Source: CAVQRB01 sp963715055 (GTDB lineage Bacteria > Pseudomonadota > Alphaproteobacteria > Rhodobacterales > Rhodobacteraceae). Taken from it: a stretch of DNA of 64,000 nucleotides. The position numbers and the translations under genes were made by a program. Below the pieces are notes generated by a model. It was not told where the DNA came from and did not search any database. It worked only from the letters and a program-made list of their open reading frames with translations. This document shows positions 52,271 to 60,299 of the stretch, piece by piece (position 1 is the first letter of the stretch; each line of letters begins with the position of its first letter). The DNA lies in contig CAVQRB010000013.1 of assembly GCA_963715055.1 (NCBI GenBank), positions 1 through 64,000 on the forward strand. The letters run 5' to 3'.

Positions 52271-53071
52271 TTAAACCACGATGTCTTGGACCCTGTTGCG
52301 CAGCAGTCGCATCGCACTGAGCACGGTGAGAGCGGAGGTTTTCGGATTGTCAGGCAAGGCGGCGCTTCGCGTCTCATAGCTGGCCTGCAGTTGCGGGCCA
52401 TGCGCTTCTATGTGGTGGCTGTTGCCGGTGGCACCTGGGTCCGCGATCAGGCGCACCCGGGTGCGCTCGAACCCGATCCCCGCCAGCGCCACGGTCGCCA
52501 CCACATTGGCGTTTTTCGGGTAGAGCCGTGCCGCCTCGGCCGCCGTGCCGCTGAACACTTCCGTGGGCCGGTCGATCGCGTCTAGATCGAAAGCAAGGGC
52601 TGCAGGCGATCCCGACCAGCTGCGCGGGGGCTTGCGCCCGGTATAGACGACCGTGTCGAGACCAGCGCTGCCGACAGCGGCGAGGGCATCGGTGCCGCCG
52701 ATTGCGCCGGGCAGAATCAGCGCTTGTGCGCCCGAGGCCCCGGCGGCTTCGGAAAGGGATGCGCGCAGGTCAGGGTCCGCGAGCGCACCGACGGAGGCGA
52801 TGGCGAAATCGACCCCGCGACGCAGAACCGCTGGCCCGAAACGGTGCACGGCGTCGTGACCGGCGCATTCGAAGACGACATCGATGTCCGGCGACAAGTC
52901 TTTCAGATCGGCAATGAACTCGTATCGGCTGCCGAACATGGCTGTGCAATCCGAAAGGCGGCTTGCACGAACAACGACCTGTTGCACGATCAAAGAAGGG
53001 TCTTCCTGCAAATGATGCAGCAGCGCCGAGCCGATGGCCCCCAAACCGATCAGGGCGATGCGTTGTGGCAC
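52271..53071 (-). CDS. nadX: L-aspartate dehydrogenase-type oxidoreductase
   Basis: 266 residues from a GTG at 53071 with GAGGAG upstream; longer in-frame starts lack a ribosome site. GLGAIGSAL binds NAD(P); LPGAIGGTDAL, PKNANVVATVALAG and the catalytic His in GNSHHIEAHG match AspDH/NadX. It converts aspartate to iminoaspartate (NAD synthesis) or works in amino-acid breakdown. Ends convergently, nine bases from the GntR gene. No nadA or nadC is adjacent, so the pathway role stays open. Confidence 0.8.
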   Translation of the reverse strand: MPQRIALIGLGAIGSALLHHLQEDPSLIVQQVVVRASRLSDCTAMFGSRYEFIADLKDLSPDIDVVFECAGHDAVHRFGPAVLRRGVDFAIASVGALADPDLRASLSEAAGASGAQALILPGAIGGTDALAAVGSAGLDTVVYTGRKPPRSWSGSPAALAFDLDAIDRPTEVFSGTAAEAARLYPKNANVVATVALAGIGFERTRVRLIADPGATGNSHHIEAHGPQLQASYETRSAALPDNPKTSALTVLSAMRLLRNRVQDIVV

Positions 53072-53378
53072 GCGAACACTCCTCTTCCGGAGGCACAGTC
53101 TAGAGATCGACGGAGGTTGTTCAACACCGCATGACGCGCGCGACGCCATAGCGTCGGCGCCGCTGCCGGTAAGTGTGCTCCCGACAGCGGCGCCCTGCCA
53201 AAATTTTCCGATTTCGATGCGTTGGGCGTGGAAACCTCGACGCAACCACAAGGATCAAGTCCGATCGTTACGGCGGAAACAGGCGAACTGGTTACTGGTG
53301 CACGAAACAGGTGCATACGTGAAACCCACACGCATGAGATTCGGACATTTTCGTGGCACAGTAAATTCGCACCATTGC
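53072..53378. other. Intergenic, about 300 bp, no gene seen
   Basis: Holds the promoter of the nadX-type gene on the right side of its start. I see no small gene, RNA or clear terminator for the response-regulator gene that ends at 53379. Confidence 0.4.
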
Positions 53379-54029
53379 CTAGGTATTTCTGCCTATACGG
53401 TCGTTGAAAATACCGGTGCTGATCGAGAGGTCGAGGAGTTCGACCACGGAACCTACCTGCATCTTCTCCAGGATCCGTGCGCGGTGGTGATCCACCGTTC
53501 GGGGGCTGATGTCGAGATGTCGTGCCACGTCCTTGCTGGAGGTGTTCGAGGGGTTCGACACGAGGAACTCAAGGATTTCCCTTTCCCGCTCTGTCAGGCG
53601 CCCGATCTTCTGCAAGGCGTCGCGCGTCCGCTCGCTTCCGGCGCGGTTCTTCCTGTCGGCTGCAAGTGCCGCGTCGATCTGCCGAACCAGCGTATCCTGT
53701 CGGAAGGGCTTCTCCAGAAAATCCACAGCACCCATCTTCATGGCTTCGACGGATTCGGGCACGCCACCATGTCCGGTGATGAAGATGACCGGGATCGCGT
53801 GGCCCCTGGAGACCAGCAGCTTCTGCAGTTCAAGGCCGGACATCTCCGGCAAGCCGTAATCAAGGATGAGGCACCCGGCCCGCGCCGGGTCATAGGCGTC
53901 CAGAAAGTCGGGCGCCGACGCGAAAGCCTCTGTGATATACCCGCGCATTTCCAATGCACGTGACAGCGAGAGGCGGATGTCTTCGTCATCGTCGACGAGG
54001 AAGACGCAAGGCTCAGTGGACGAGAGCAT
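53379..54029 (-). CDS. FixJ/LuxR-type response regulator
   Basis: 216 residues from the ATG at 54029. Receiver domain with the acidic pocket VDDDED, phospho-acceptor Asp in LILDYGLPEMSG, switch Thr in FITGHGG and the Lys of EKPF; LuxR-type HTH at the C-terminus (LTEREREILEFLV, SSKDVARHLDISPRTVDHHR). It starts inside the end of the kinase gene (17-base overlap), so the two form a pair. Targets unknown; no promoter with an obvious matching site was found nearby. Confidence 0.9.
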   Translation of the reverse strand: MLSSTEPCVFLVDDDEDIRLSLSRALEMRGYITEAFASAPDFLDAYDPARAGCLILDYGLPEMSGLELQKLLVSRGHAIPVIFITGHGGVPESVEAMKMGAVDFLEKPFRQDTLVRQIDAALAADRKNRAGSERTRDALQKIGRLTEREREILEFLVSNPSNTSSKDVARHLDISPRTVDHHRARILEKMQVGSVVELLDLSISTGIFNDRIGRNT

Positions 54030-56358
54030 TCTGCCTCCCCGGTTTGGGCTTCGGCGCCAGCGACGGCAGCGTGAAACAGAAGCGCGACCTGCCGAGCGCA
54101 TCCTTCTCGTACCAAAGCTGCCCACGATGCGCCTCGACGATGGTCCGGCAGATGGACAGGCCCAGCCCCATGCCGTCTTCCTTGGTGGACTCGAACTGCT
54201 CGAAGAGATCCAGGGTTTCGTTGAACCCCGGTCCTGTGTCGGTGACGGAAATCATCGTGCCCTCATCGGTATTCTCGATGCGTACGATGATGTGCCCGGT
54301 TGCGGCCCCGCTGTCGGCAATCGCTTCCACCGCGTTGCGCAGCAGGTTCACGAGAACTTGCGCGACCTGAACGCGCGAGCCGTAGACAGGTTCGGCGCCA
54401 ACCGTTTCGGAGATGATCTCGATGTTGTGTTCCCTTGCGTCCGACCGCATCAGTTGGAGGGTCTGCTCCAGCAGCTCGGCGCAATCGAACTGCGCTTTCT
54501 CCACACCCTCTTTCTTGACGAAGCCGCGCAGCGCCTTGATGATATCGCCGGCGCGATGGGCCTGAGCCTCGGTCTCGGTCAGGATCTGACGCAGATCGCT
54601 TGGGTTCCGGGATCTACCATCCAACGTCAGAAGGGCGGCATCCATGTTCTGGGTGATCGCCAGCAAGGGCTGGTTCAGTTCATGCGCGAGACTGGTCGCC
54701 ATCTGGCCCATCACGTTGACCCGGGCGGAGTGGGACAGATCCCGGCTCAACTGCTGGATCTTGCGCTCGGCCGCCTTGCGCTCGGTAATCTCGTCGACCG
54801 TCACCACGGCATGTTGCGGTCTCTGCGCATCGTCGCGGATCACGATCACGTTTTCGCTGACCCAGATGACGCTCTTGTCCTTCCGGACATAACGCTTCTC
54901 CTCGGCATATTCGGAGCCGATGTCTTCGCTGACTGCCAGAAACACCGATGCCACGGGGTCGCCGGGATGCGAGAAGTCGGAGACGGTGAGCGCCATGATC
55001 TCCTGCGGATCATAGCCCAGCATGCTGGCGAATTTCGAATTGGCGCGCAGGATTCGTCCGGTCCCGGCCTGAATCTGCGCCATTCCACGCGAAGAGAGGT
55101 CGAATGTCCGACCATATTCCGTTTCCCAGGCCTTGCGCTCGGCGATGGCCTGAACGAGCGTTTCATTGGCCCGTTCCAGCTCGCGATAGGTTTTCGGCAA
55201 AGGGGCCGTGGCGGGAATCTCGCCCTGCGACACCAGCGAGGCGCGCACCGCGAAAGCGCGCACAGGCTTGTGGATGTAATTGGCAAGGACCAATCCGAAG
55301 ACACCCGAAATCAGGGCGATACCGGCCGCGATCCAGACGTTCTGGGAGCGGTTTGCCGCGATTTCGCCCGTGAAATCGAACTCGGGAGCAAAAACCGCGA
55401 TTGTCCAGGGCAACGCCTCGCTGATCGAAGGCATCACGGTCGCGATATAGGTCGACCCGTCGTAATCGAAACGTGAGTAGATCTCCTGATCGACCGAAAT
55501 CGTCCCCTGCCGCGACAGGTTCCCGAAAGCGGCCTGGGCGACCGGGTCGTCGATCTCTTCGATATTGGCGAAGCGGAAGGTGCCGTCCGGGTTCTGTGCA
55601 CGCAACAGATCCTGGTTCGGATAGGCGATGACATCGCCGTTCCTGTTGAGGATCAGTGCGGTTCCGTTCTCGCCGATTTGCAGATGCGACAGGAAATCGG
55701 AAATGGCATCGATGCCAATATCCACGCCGACGACGCCCTGCACGGCGCCGGTGCCATCGAATACCGGCGACGCCGCCGTGATGCCCGGTTTCTGCGATGT
55801 GAAAAAGATGTAGGGTTCGGTCCAGATGCTGCCCAGTTTCTCACGGGCTTCCTGATACCACAGACGCGTGCGGGGATCGTAGGTGTCACCGGGATCAGTG
55901 CTCGCTTCCACGATACGGTGGCTATCGTCGCGCCAGATCAGATCGGTTTCCCGTCCGGTTCCGTCCCGCCTGATGATCTTGGACCTGAAAGGACCGGGCC
56001 CATCGCTGCGCATGACATAGACGAAATTGCCGTCCTCGTCGCCGTAAAATACGCCGGCGAATTGCGGCGAGATCTGCAATTGCTGGAACAGCAGCTTTTC
56101 GAGGAGTTCAGGATCGTCGCTGGCGATCACCTGGTTTTCAGCCAGACGCGTGGCAAGTTCGACCGCGCCGCGGGCCGGTGTGAGGAACCCCTTGGAGTGT
56201 TCGATGGTGTTGGTTCCGACGTCGCTCAGAAGGTCCCGGGCATGCGCCAGCAACACTTTCTCCGATGTCAGATAGGAGGAGAATACGACAATTGACACCG
56301 CAAGAAATTGCAGCCCTGCCAGACAGAGTGCCAGAACCATGCCAAGTGAAAACTTCAT
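54013..56358 (-). CDS. Sensor histidine kinase with periplasmic cache domain and PAS domain
   Basis: 781 residues. A first membrane helix (residues 5-30), a large periplasmic double-cache domain (about 35-335; RTRLWYQEAREK and GVVGVDIGIDAIS are typical), a second helix near 340-365, a PAS domain (about 415-535), then HisKA with the phospho-His in SLAHELNQPL and an ATPase domain (NLLRNAVEA, DTGPGF, GMGLGLSI). Cache domains bind small carboxylates, amino acids or similar; FixL-like kinases pair with FixJ-type regulators as here. The ligand is unknown. Confidence 0.9.
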   Translation of the reverse strand: MKFSLGMVLALCLAGLQFLAVSIVVFSSYLTSEKVLLAHARDLLSDVGTNTIEHSKGFLTPARGAVELATRLAENQVIASDDPELLEKLLFQQLQISPQFAGVFYGDEDGNFVYVMRSDGPGPFRSKIIRRDGTGRETDLIWRDDSHRIVEASTDPGDTYDPRTRLWYQEAREKLGSIWTEPYIFFTSQKPGITAASPVFDGTGAVQGVVGVDIGIDAISDFLSHLQIGENGTALILNRNGDVIAYPNQDLLRAQNPDGTFRFANIEEIDDPVAQAAFGNLSRQGTISVDQEIYSRFDYDGSTYIATVMPSISEALPWTIAVFAPEFDFTGEIAANRSQNVWIAAGIALISGVFGLVLANYIHKPVRAFAVRASLVSQGEIPATAPLPKTYRELERANETLVQAIAERKAWETEYGRTFDLSSRGMAQIQAGTGRILRANSKFASMLGYDPQEIMALTVSDFSHPGDPVASVFLAVSEDIGSEYAEEKRYVRKDKSVIWVSENVIVIRDDAQRPQHAVVTVDEITERKAAERKIQQLSRDLSHSARVNVMGQMATSLAHELNQPLLAITQNMDAALLTLDGRSRNPSDLRQILTETEAQAHRAGDIIKALRGFVKKEGVEKAQFDCAELLEQTLQLMRSDAREHNIEIISETVGAEPVYGSRVQVAQVLVNLLRNAVEAIADSGAATGHIIVRIENTDEGTMISVTDTGPGFNETLDLFEQFESTKEDGMGLGLSICRTIVEAHRGQLWYEKDALGRSRFCFTLPSLAPKPKPGRQNALVH

Positions 56359-56487
56359 GGAACCCTCCGTTGCATGGCGTTGTCGCTCAGGTTTTCTTTC
56401 ATGGCTCCAAGGATTTGGTTTTTACAAGGAAAAGAACAAGCAAACCTTAATCGGGATACGGGCGTGTAATTGTCCAATATTGGCCCA
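56359..56487. other. Promoter region of the kinase operon
   Basis: AT-rich; contains the perfect palindrome CCAATATTGG at 56474-56483, just after the end of the GAF-protein gene. No coding sequence. Confidence 0.4.
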
Positions 56488-57096
56488 TTAAGGCTCAAGC
56501 AAGGGCACTTTGACAGAGATTGTTTTCGGTACAGGCAAAAATTCTCCTAAAAGACCGGCGAGAAACCGCACCTCGTATGCATCCTCTTCGGTCCAGCGGC
56601 GTTCGTTGTGGTCCATTAAGAACAATGATCCAAGGTTCAATTTATCTTGAGTCAGGACCAATATTCCCAGAACGGCCCGCAGGCGATGCCCTGCGGATAT
56701 ATGCATGGGCTTGACGAGGGGATGGGAAAAAACATCGCAAATCGCCAGATGCTGCGGTGGGTCGGGCAGATGGGCGGCGAAAAAGGCGAGTTGCCGGGTC
56801 AGTGCGCCGTTGTCGCCCAAGGCAAATCTGGCGGCAAGTTTCGTCCCGGAAGGGATCGCGTCGTTGTTGCCAAGGTACATGATGCTTGACAGGTCAAGCC
56901 GCGCGCACACGTCAAACGCTTCCCGGCGGGCGTGCGCCACGACACTTGATGGGCATCCTGTGACGCCTGGTCCGCCGTTTGACTGTATTTTGTGGCGTCG
57001 GTCCATCCGGGCCGCAGGGGCGGAAAAAGCCGGTGACTTGACGGGCGCTATCAAGTTCGACCTCCGTGACGCGAATTGATCCCGCTTACTGTGCAC
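56488..57096 (-). CDS. GAF-domain protein
   Basis: Up to 202 residues; the start is uncertain because several in-frame ATGs follow the one at 57096. The C-terminal 120 residues read as a GAF-like domain: ICDVFSHPLVKP, LGSLFLMDHNERRWTEEDAY, then EVRFLAGLLGEF. The N-terminal 60 residues look disordered and may not be translated. GAF domains bind small ligands or sense redox state. Upstream of and in the same direction as the kinase/regulator pair, so it may feed into that signalling. Confidence 0.55.
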   Translation of the reverse strand: MHSKRDQFASRRSNLIAPVKSPAFSAPAARMDRRHKIQSNGGPGVTGCPSSVVAHARREAFDVCARLDLSSIMYLGNNDAIPSGTKLAARFALGDNGALTRQLAFFAAHLPDPPQHLAICDVFSHPLVKPMHISAGHRLRAVLGILVLTQDKLNLGSLFLMDHNERRWTEEDAYEVRFLAGLLGEFLPVPKTISVKVPLLEP

Positions 57097-57221
57097 AAAA
57101 CCAATCGCGTGACGAATGGGTGTCTTTACCTACGCAATTTCACCTATGCTGGCTTTACATACCCGTTATCCTTGAACAACCTACCGTGCTTGCACGTGCG
57201 GCGACCAGTCCGCGCCCCGGC

Positions 57222-58370
57222 TCAATTCAGGCGACGCAGTAGTTCTGGCGAAGGATCGCCGGTCGCTGGCAGTCCGATGCTCGACTGGAAATCCGCGATG
57301 GCCTTGCGCGAATTCGGGCCGATCACGCCATCGCTGCCCCCGGTGTCGAAACCGCGCGCGGTTAGCCGCTGCTGCAGCGCGATGCGGTCATCCTTGGTGA
57401 GCCCGTATTCATCGGGTGGAAAGCTCGCCCGCAACGGCCCGCCGCCGCCGATTCGGTCGGCGAGGTGACCCACCCCGATGGCATAGGCATCCGAATTGTT
57501 GTAGCGCTTGATCACGTTGAAATTGCTTGTCACGGCGAAGCGCGGCCCGCCGGGTTGTGGCTCGATGATCCGGCCCTGCGGCGCGCCCGCGCCGACCTCA
57601 CCGCCCCAGGGCAGGCCCCGTGTCCAGCCGTTGCGCGCCAGATAGGCCGCGGTGGAGGCCAGCGCATCGCTGGGGTCGTCGGACCAGATATCGCGCCGTC
57701 CGTCACCGGTGAAATCCACGGCGAAGGATTGGTAGGACGTGGGGATGAATTGCGTATGCCCCATGGCACCCGCCCAGCTTCCGGTCATACGCTCAGGCGT
57801 GATGTCGCCGTTCTGCAGGATTTTCAGGGCCGCGATCAGCTGCGATTCAAAGAAGGCGCCCCGGCGTCCGTCATAGGCAAGGGTCGAGGTGGCCGAGATC
57901 ACCGGAACATCGCCCTTGCGCTCGCCGTAGAAGCTCTCGAGGCCCCAGATCGCGGTGATGATCTCGGCGTCGACCCCGTAGCGCGCTTCGAGCGCATTCA
58001 GTGTTCCCTGATGGCGTGCGAAGGCGGCGCGGCCCTTGGCAATCCGCTCGTCCGATGCGGCGATGGACAGGTAGTCTTCGAGGCTGCGCTTGAATTCGGT
58101 CTGGTTGCGGTCGCGGGTGACCACGCCCGGAATGTACCCGGCACCGCGGAAAGCAGCGGTGAAGGTGCCTTCCGAGATGCCTTGCGACAGGGCACGCGGC
58201 CGGAATCCCGCCACCCAGGCGTCATAGCCTGTATTGGTGACCGGCAGCAGATCCGATGGCAGGGTCCCGGGTGCAGCAGACCTGCCACCGCCGGAGACCG
58301 CCCCGCCGGCACAGGCCGAGAGACTACAGGCGGCAAGCCCTAATCCAAAAAAGCGTCTGGTAGTGTTCAT
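57222..58370 (-). CDS. Lytic murein transglycosylase, MltB family, with peptidoglycan-binding domain
   Basis: 382 residues from the ATG at 58370. Twin-arginine-like/lipoprotein start (TRRFFGLGLAACSLSAC), so anchored in the outer membrane. SLT_2 domain with the catalytic Glu in IWGLESFYG, WAGAMGHTQFIPTSY and WGGEVGAG; C-terminal PG_binding_1 domain (ALQQRLTARGFDTGGSDGVI, GPNSRKAI). It cleaves the glycan strands of murein with formation of anhydro-muramic ends. Normal length. Confidence 0.9.
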   Translation of the reverse strand: MNTTRRFFGLGLAACSLSACAGGAVSGGGRSAAPGTLPSDLLPVTNTGYDAWVAGFRPRALSQGISEGTFTAAFRGAGYIPGVVTRDRNQTEFKRSLEDYLSIAASDERIAKGRAAFARHQGTLNALEARYGVDAEIITAIWGLESFYGERKGDVPVISATSTLAYDGRRGAFFESQLIAALKILQNGDITPERMTGSWAGAMGHTQFIPTSYQSFAVDFTGDGRRDIWSDDPSDALASTAAYLARNGWTRGLPWGGEVGAGAPQGRIIEPQPGGPRFAVTSNFNVIKRYNNSDAYAIGVGHLADRIGGGGPLRASFPPDEYGLTKDDRIALQQRLTARGFDTGGSDGVIGPNSRKAIADFQSSIGLPATGDPSPELLRRLN

Positions 58371-58554
58371 GGTTGCTGCCCGTGGTTTTATGATTTTGCC
58401 CCAGTTTATATGATCACCGGATGGGTGCAACGCGCAGTTTTCCGCATGAGCGCTAATGGGCCGTCACGCGCGTCGCGCGGATCGACTTGGCGTTTGCGCC
58501 TTTTGTCGCCGCAGCCTACAAAAGCACCGGGCGCTACCAGAAAAGGCGAACTCC

Positions 58555-58947
58555 ATGAGCGTTTTTGACGAAGACCTGTTTCTCAAAGGCCTCGAGCGCC
58601 GCAAGGCCACCTTGGGCGCCGAGTATGTCGAGAAGAACCTCGCAGCGGCCGACGGGTTCACGCGGCCCTTCCAGGAGGCGATGACCGCCTGGTGCTGGGG
58701 GTTCGGCTGGGGCGACGACGTTATCGACGCGAAAACCCGCAGCATGATGAATCTGGCGATGATCGGCGCGCTCGGCAGGATGCACGAATGGGAGATCCAC
58801 TGCCGCGGCGCATTGCGCAACGGCGTCAGTCAGGAGGAGATCCGCGCGATCATCCATGTGGTCGCGATTTATTGCGGTGTGCCGCAGGCGTTGGAGTGCT
58901 TCCGGGTCGCGCGGTCGGTGCTTGAAGAAGCCGGGACAGCAACCTAG
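58555..58947 (+). CDS. Carboxymuconolactone decarboxylase-family protein
   Basis: 130 residues from the ATG at 58555. RRKATLGAEYVEKNLA, GWGDDVIDAKTRSMMNLAMI and EEIRAIIHVVAIYCGVP match 4-carboxymuconolactone decarboxylase (PcaC)-like proteins. There is no aromatic-degradation gene beside it, so PcaC function is not assured. It lies 118 bases before the lyxose isomerase gene in the same direction. Confidence 0.82.
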   Translation: MSVFDEDLFLKGLERRKATLGAEYVEKNLAAADGFTRPFQEAMTAWCWGFGWGDDVIDAKTRSMMNLAMIGALGRMHEWEIHCRGALRNGVSQEEIRAIIHVVAIYCGVPQALECFRVARSVLEEAGTAT

Positions 58948-59065
58948 CGCCGGCGCGCTCGGATCGGGCGCGCCCGGTATCCGGGTGCCCTCCGAAGGCC
59001 GTGGTGCTGCGTCGCTGCCGTTCCTGCACGCCGCAGGCGCAAACAGGAAAGAAGGAGTGGTGCAA

Positions 59066-59752
59066 ATGAAACGGTCCCTGGTCAATGACATCCTGCGGCA
59101 GAGCGATGCCTTCATCCGCTCCTTCGGCTACGTTCTGCCGCCCTTCGCCTATTGGACACCTCAAGAGATGCGGCAGCGTGACAGCACCGAAATCGTGCGG
59201 CGCGGCATGGGATGGGACATCACCGACTACGGGCAGGGGCGGTTCGACGATCTGGGGTTGTTCCTCTTCACGACGCGCAACGGGCTGGCCGAAGACCTGA
59301 GCCGGGGGCGCGGCATGGTCTATGCGGAGAAGATCATGATCTCCCGCAAGGACCAGCTGAGCCCGATGCACCGTCACATTGTGAAGTCCGAAGACATCAT
59401 CAATCGCGGCGGCGGCAGGCTCGTGCTGGAGCTTTTCAGCCGTGACGCCGATGGCGGGATCGACCGTGACGCAGCACTCCGCGTGCCGGTCGACGGGCAA
59501 TGGCGCGACTTGGCAGCCGGCGGTTTGCTGAAGCTCGATCCGGGCGAAAGCGTCACGCTGCACCCCGACACCTGGCATGCCTTCTGGGCGGAAGGGGCTG
59601 ATGTTCTGATCGGCGAGGTGTCGACCGTGAACGACGACAAAACGGACAATATCTTCGAGGCGCCGATCGGACGTTTCGCCACTGTCGACGAAGATGTGCC
59701 ACCCTTGCATCTTCTGGTGTCCGACTATGAGACGTTTCTGACGCAGGGCTAG
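59066..59752 (+). CDS. D-lyxose (D-mannose) isomerase, cupin type
   Basis: 228 residues from the ATG at 59066 (GAAGGAG upstream). The DUF1498/D-lyxose isomerase cupin: SPMHRHIVKSEDIINRGGG and TLHPDTWHAFWAEG give the metal-binding His and Glu residues. It interconverts D-lyxose and D-xylulose, and D-mannose and D-fructose. No sugar transporter or kinase is adjacent except the SDR remnant at 60002. Confidence 0.85.
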   Translation: MKRSLVNDILRQSDAFIRSFGYVLPPFAYWTPQEMRQRDSTEIVRRGMGWDITDYGQGRFDDLGLFLFTTRNGLAEDLSRGRGMVYAEKIMISRKDQLSPMHRHIVKSEDIINRGGGRLVLELFSRDADGGIDRDAALRVPVDGQWRDLAAGGLLKLDPGESVTLHPDTWHAFWAEGADVLIGEVSTVNDDKTDNIFEAPIGRFATVDEDVPPLHLLVSDYETFLTQG

Positions 59753-60001
59753 GTGCCGTCGCCCGTGGGCCGTATGCAACCGCTTGCAACGTTTGCGCAA
59801 TCCAGTACCAGGTGCTGGGCGGGCTTGCTCAATTCGCTCACAGAACTTGCGCGGCCGGACTGCTCGCAGGGCCGGTCGGTGCTCCGCAAGACTTGGAAAA
59901 CCTTCGGGCTGGTCGACATCGTCTGGAACCTCGGGTCGGATTTGCCGTGCCGATTGCTGTCGTTGGTGACTATTTACTGACTATGATGTAACGAACTTCG
60001 C
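59753..60001. other. Spacer, no intact gene
   Basis: No convincing gene. Given the SDR remnant that follows, part of this stretch may be further decayed sequence of the same lost gene or operon. Confidence 0.35.
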
Positions 60002-60172
60002 CGGATCGTTGCGATCAATCGCATCGGCTCCTTTCACGCGATGAAGGCGGTGACGTCCGACATGCAGGCGAACATCGCGTCGGTCGCCGGCAAGGAGGGC
60101 GATCCCTGTGCCGCCGCCGTAGCCGGGGTGAAAGGCCCGGACAGGGTGCCCTGCAAAGAAACGCGTAGATGA
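60002..60172 (+). pseudogene. Short-chain dehydrogenase remnant
   Basis: The frame reads RIVAINRIGSFHAMKAVTSD, then ANIASVAGKEGDPCAAAVAG before a TGA. That is the central part of a classical SDR, around the N-x-x-G-x-F helix and the IAS-x-AG-x-x-G strand, but about ten residues between them and the YxxxK active site are deleted. No start or C-terminus is found. It follows the lyxose isomerase gene, where a sugar or polyol dehydrogenase would make sense. Confidence 0.65.
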
Positions 60173-60196
60173 CGCGGTCACCTGCGAGACCGCGTC
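60171..60196. repeat. Small perfect hairpin
   Basis: GACGCGGT pairs with ACCGCGTC around a ten-base loop. No T-tract follows on either side. Possibly a weak terminator after the decayed SDR. Confidence 0.4.
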
Positions 60197-60299
60197 AGTG
60201 GCATTGCCTCGGTTGAAGACCCCGACCATGGGCGAGCGGACTTGATCGAGGTGATCGGTTCCTCTCTAGTATCGGCAGGATGCGAAACGAAAAGGACAG

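Noticed and set aside
53932..55476. 514-codon open frame on the plus strand
   Set aside because: Antisense to the histidine kinase; no recognisable domain.
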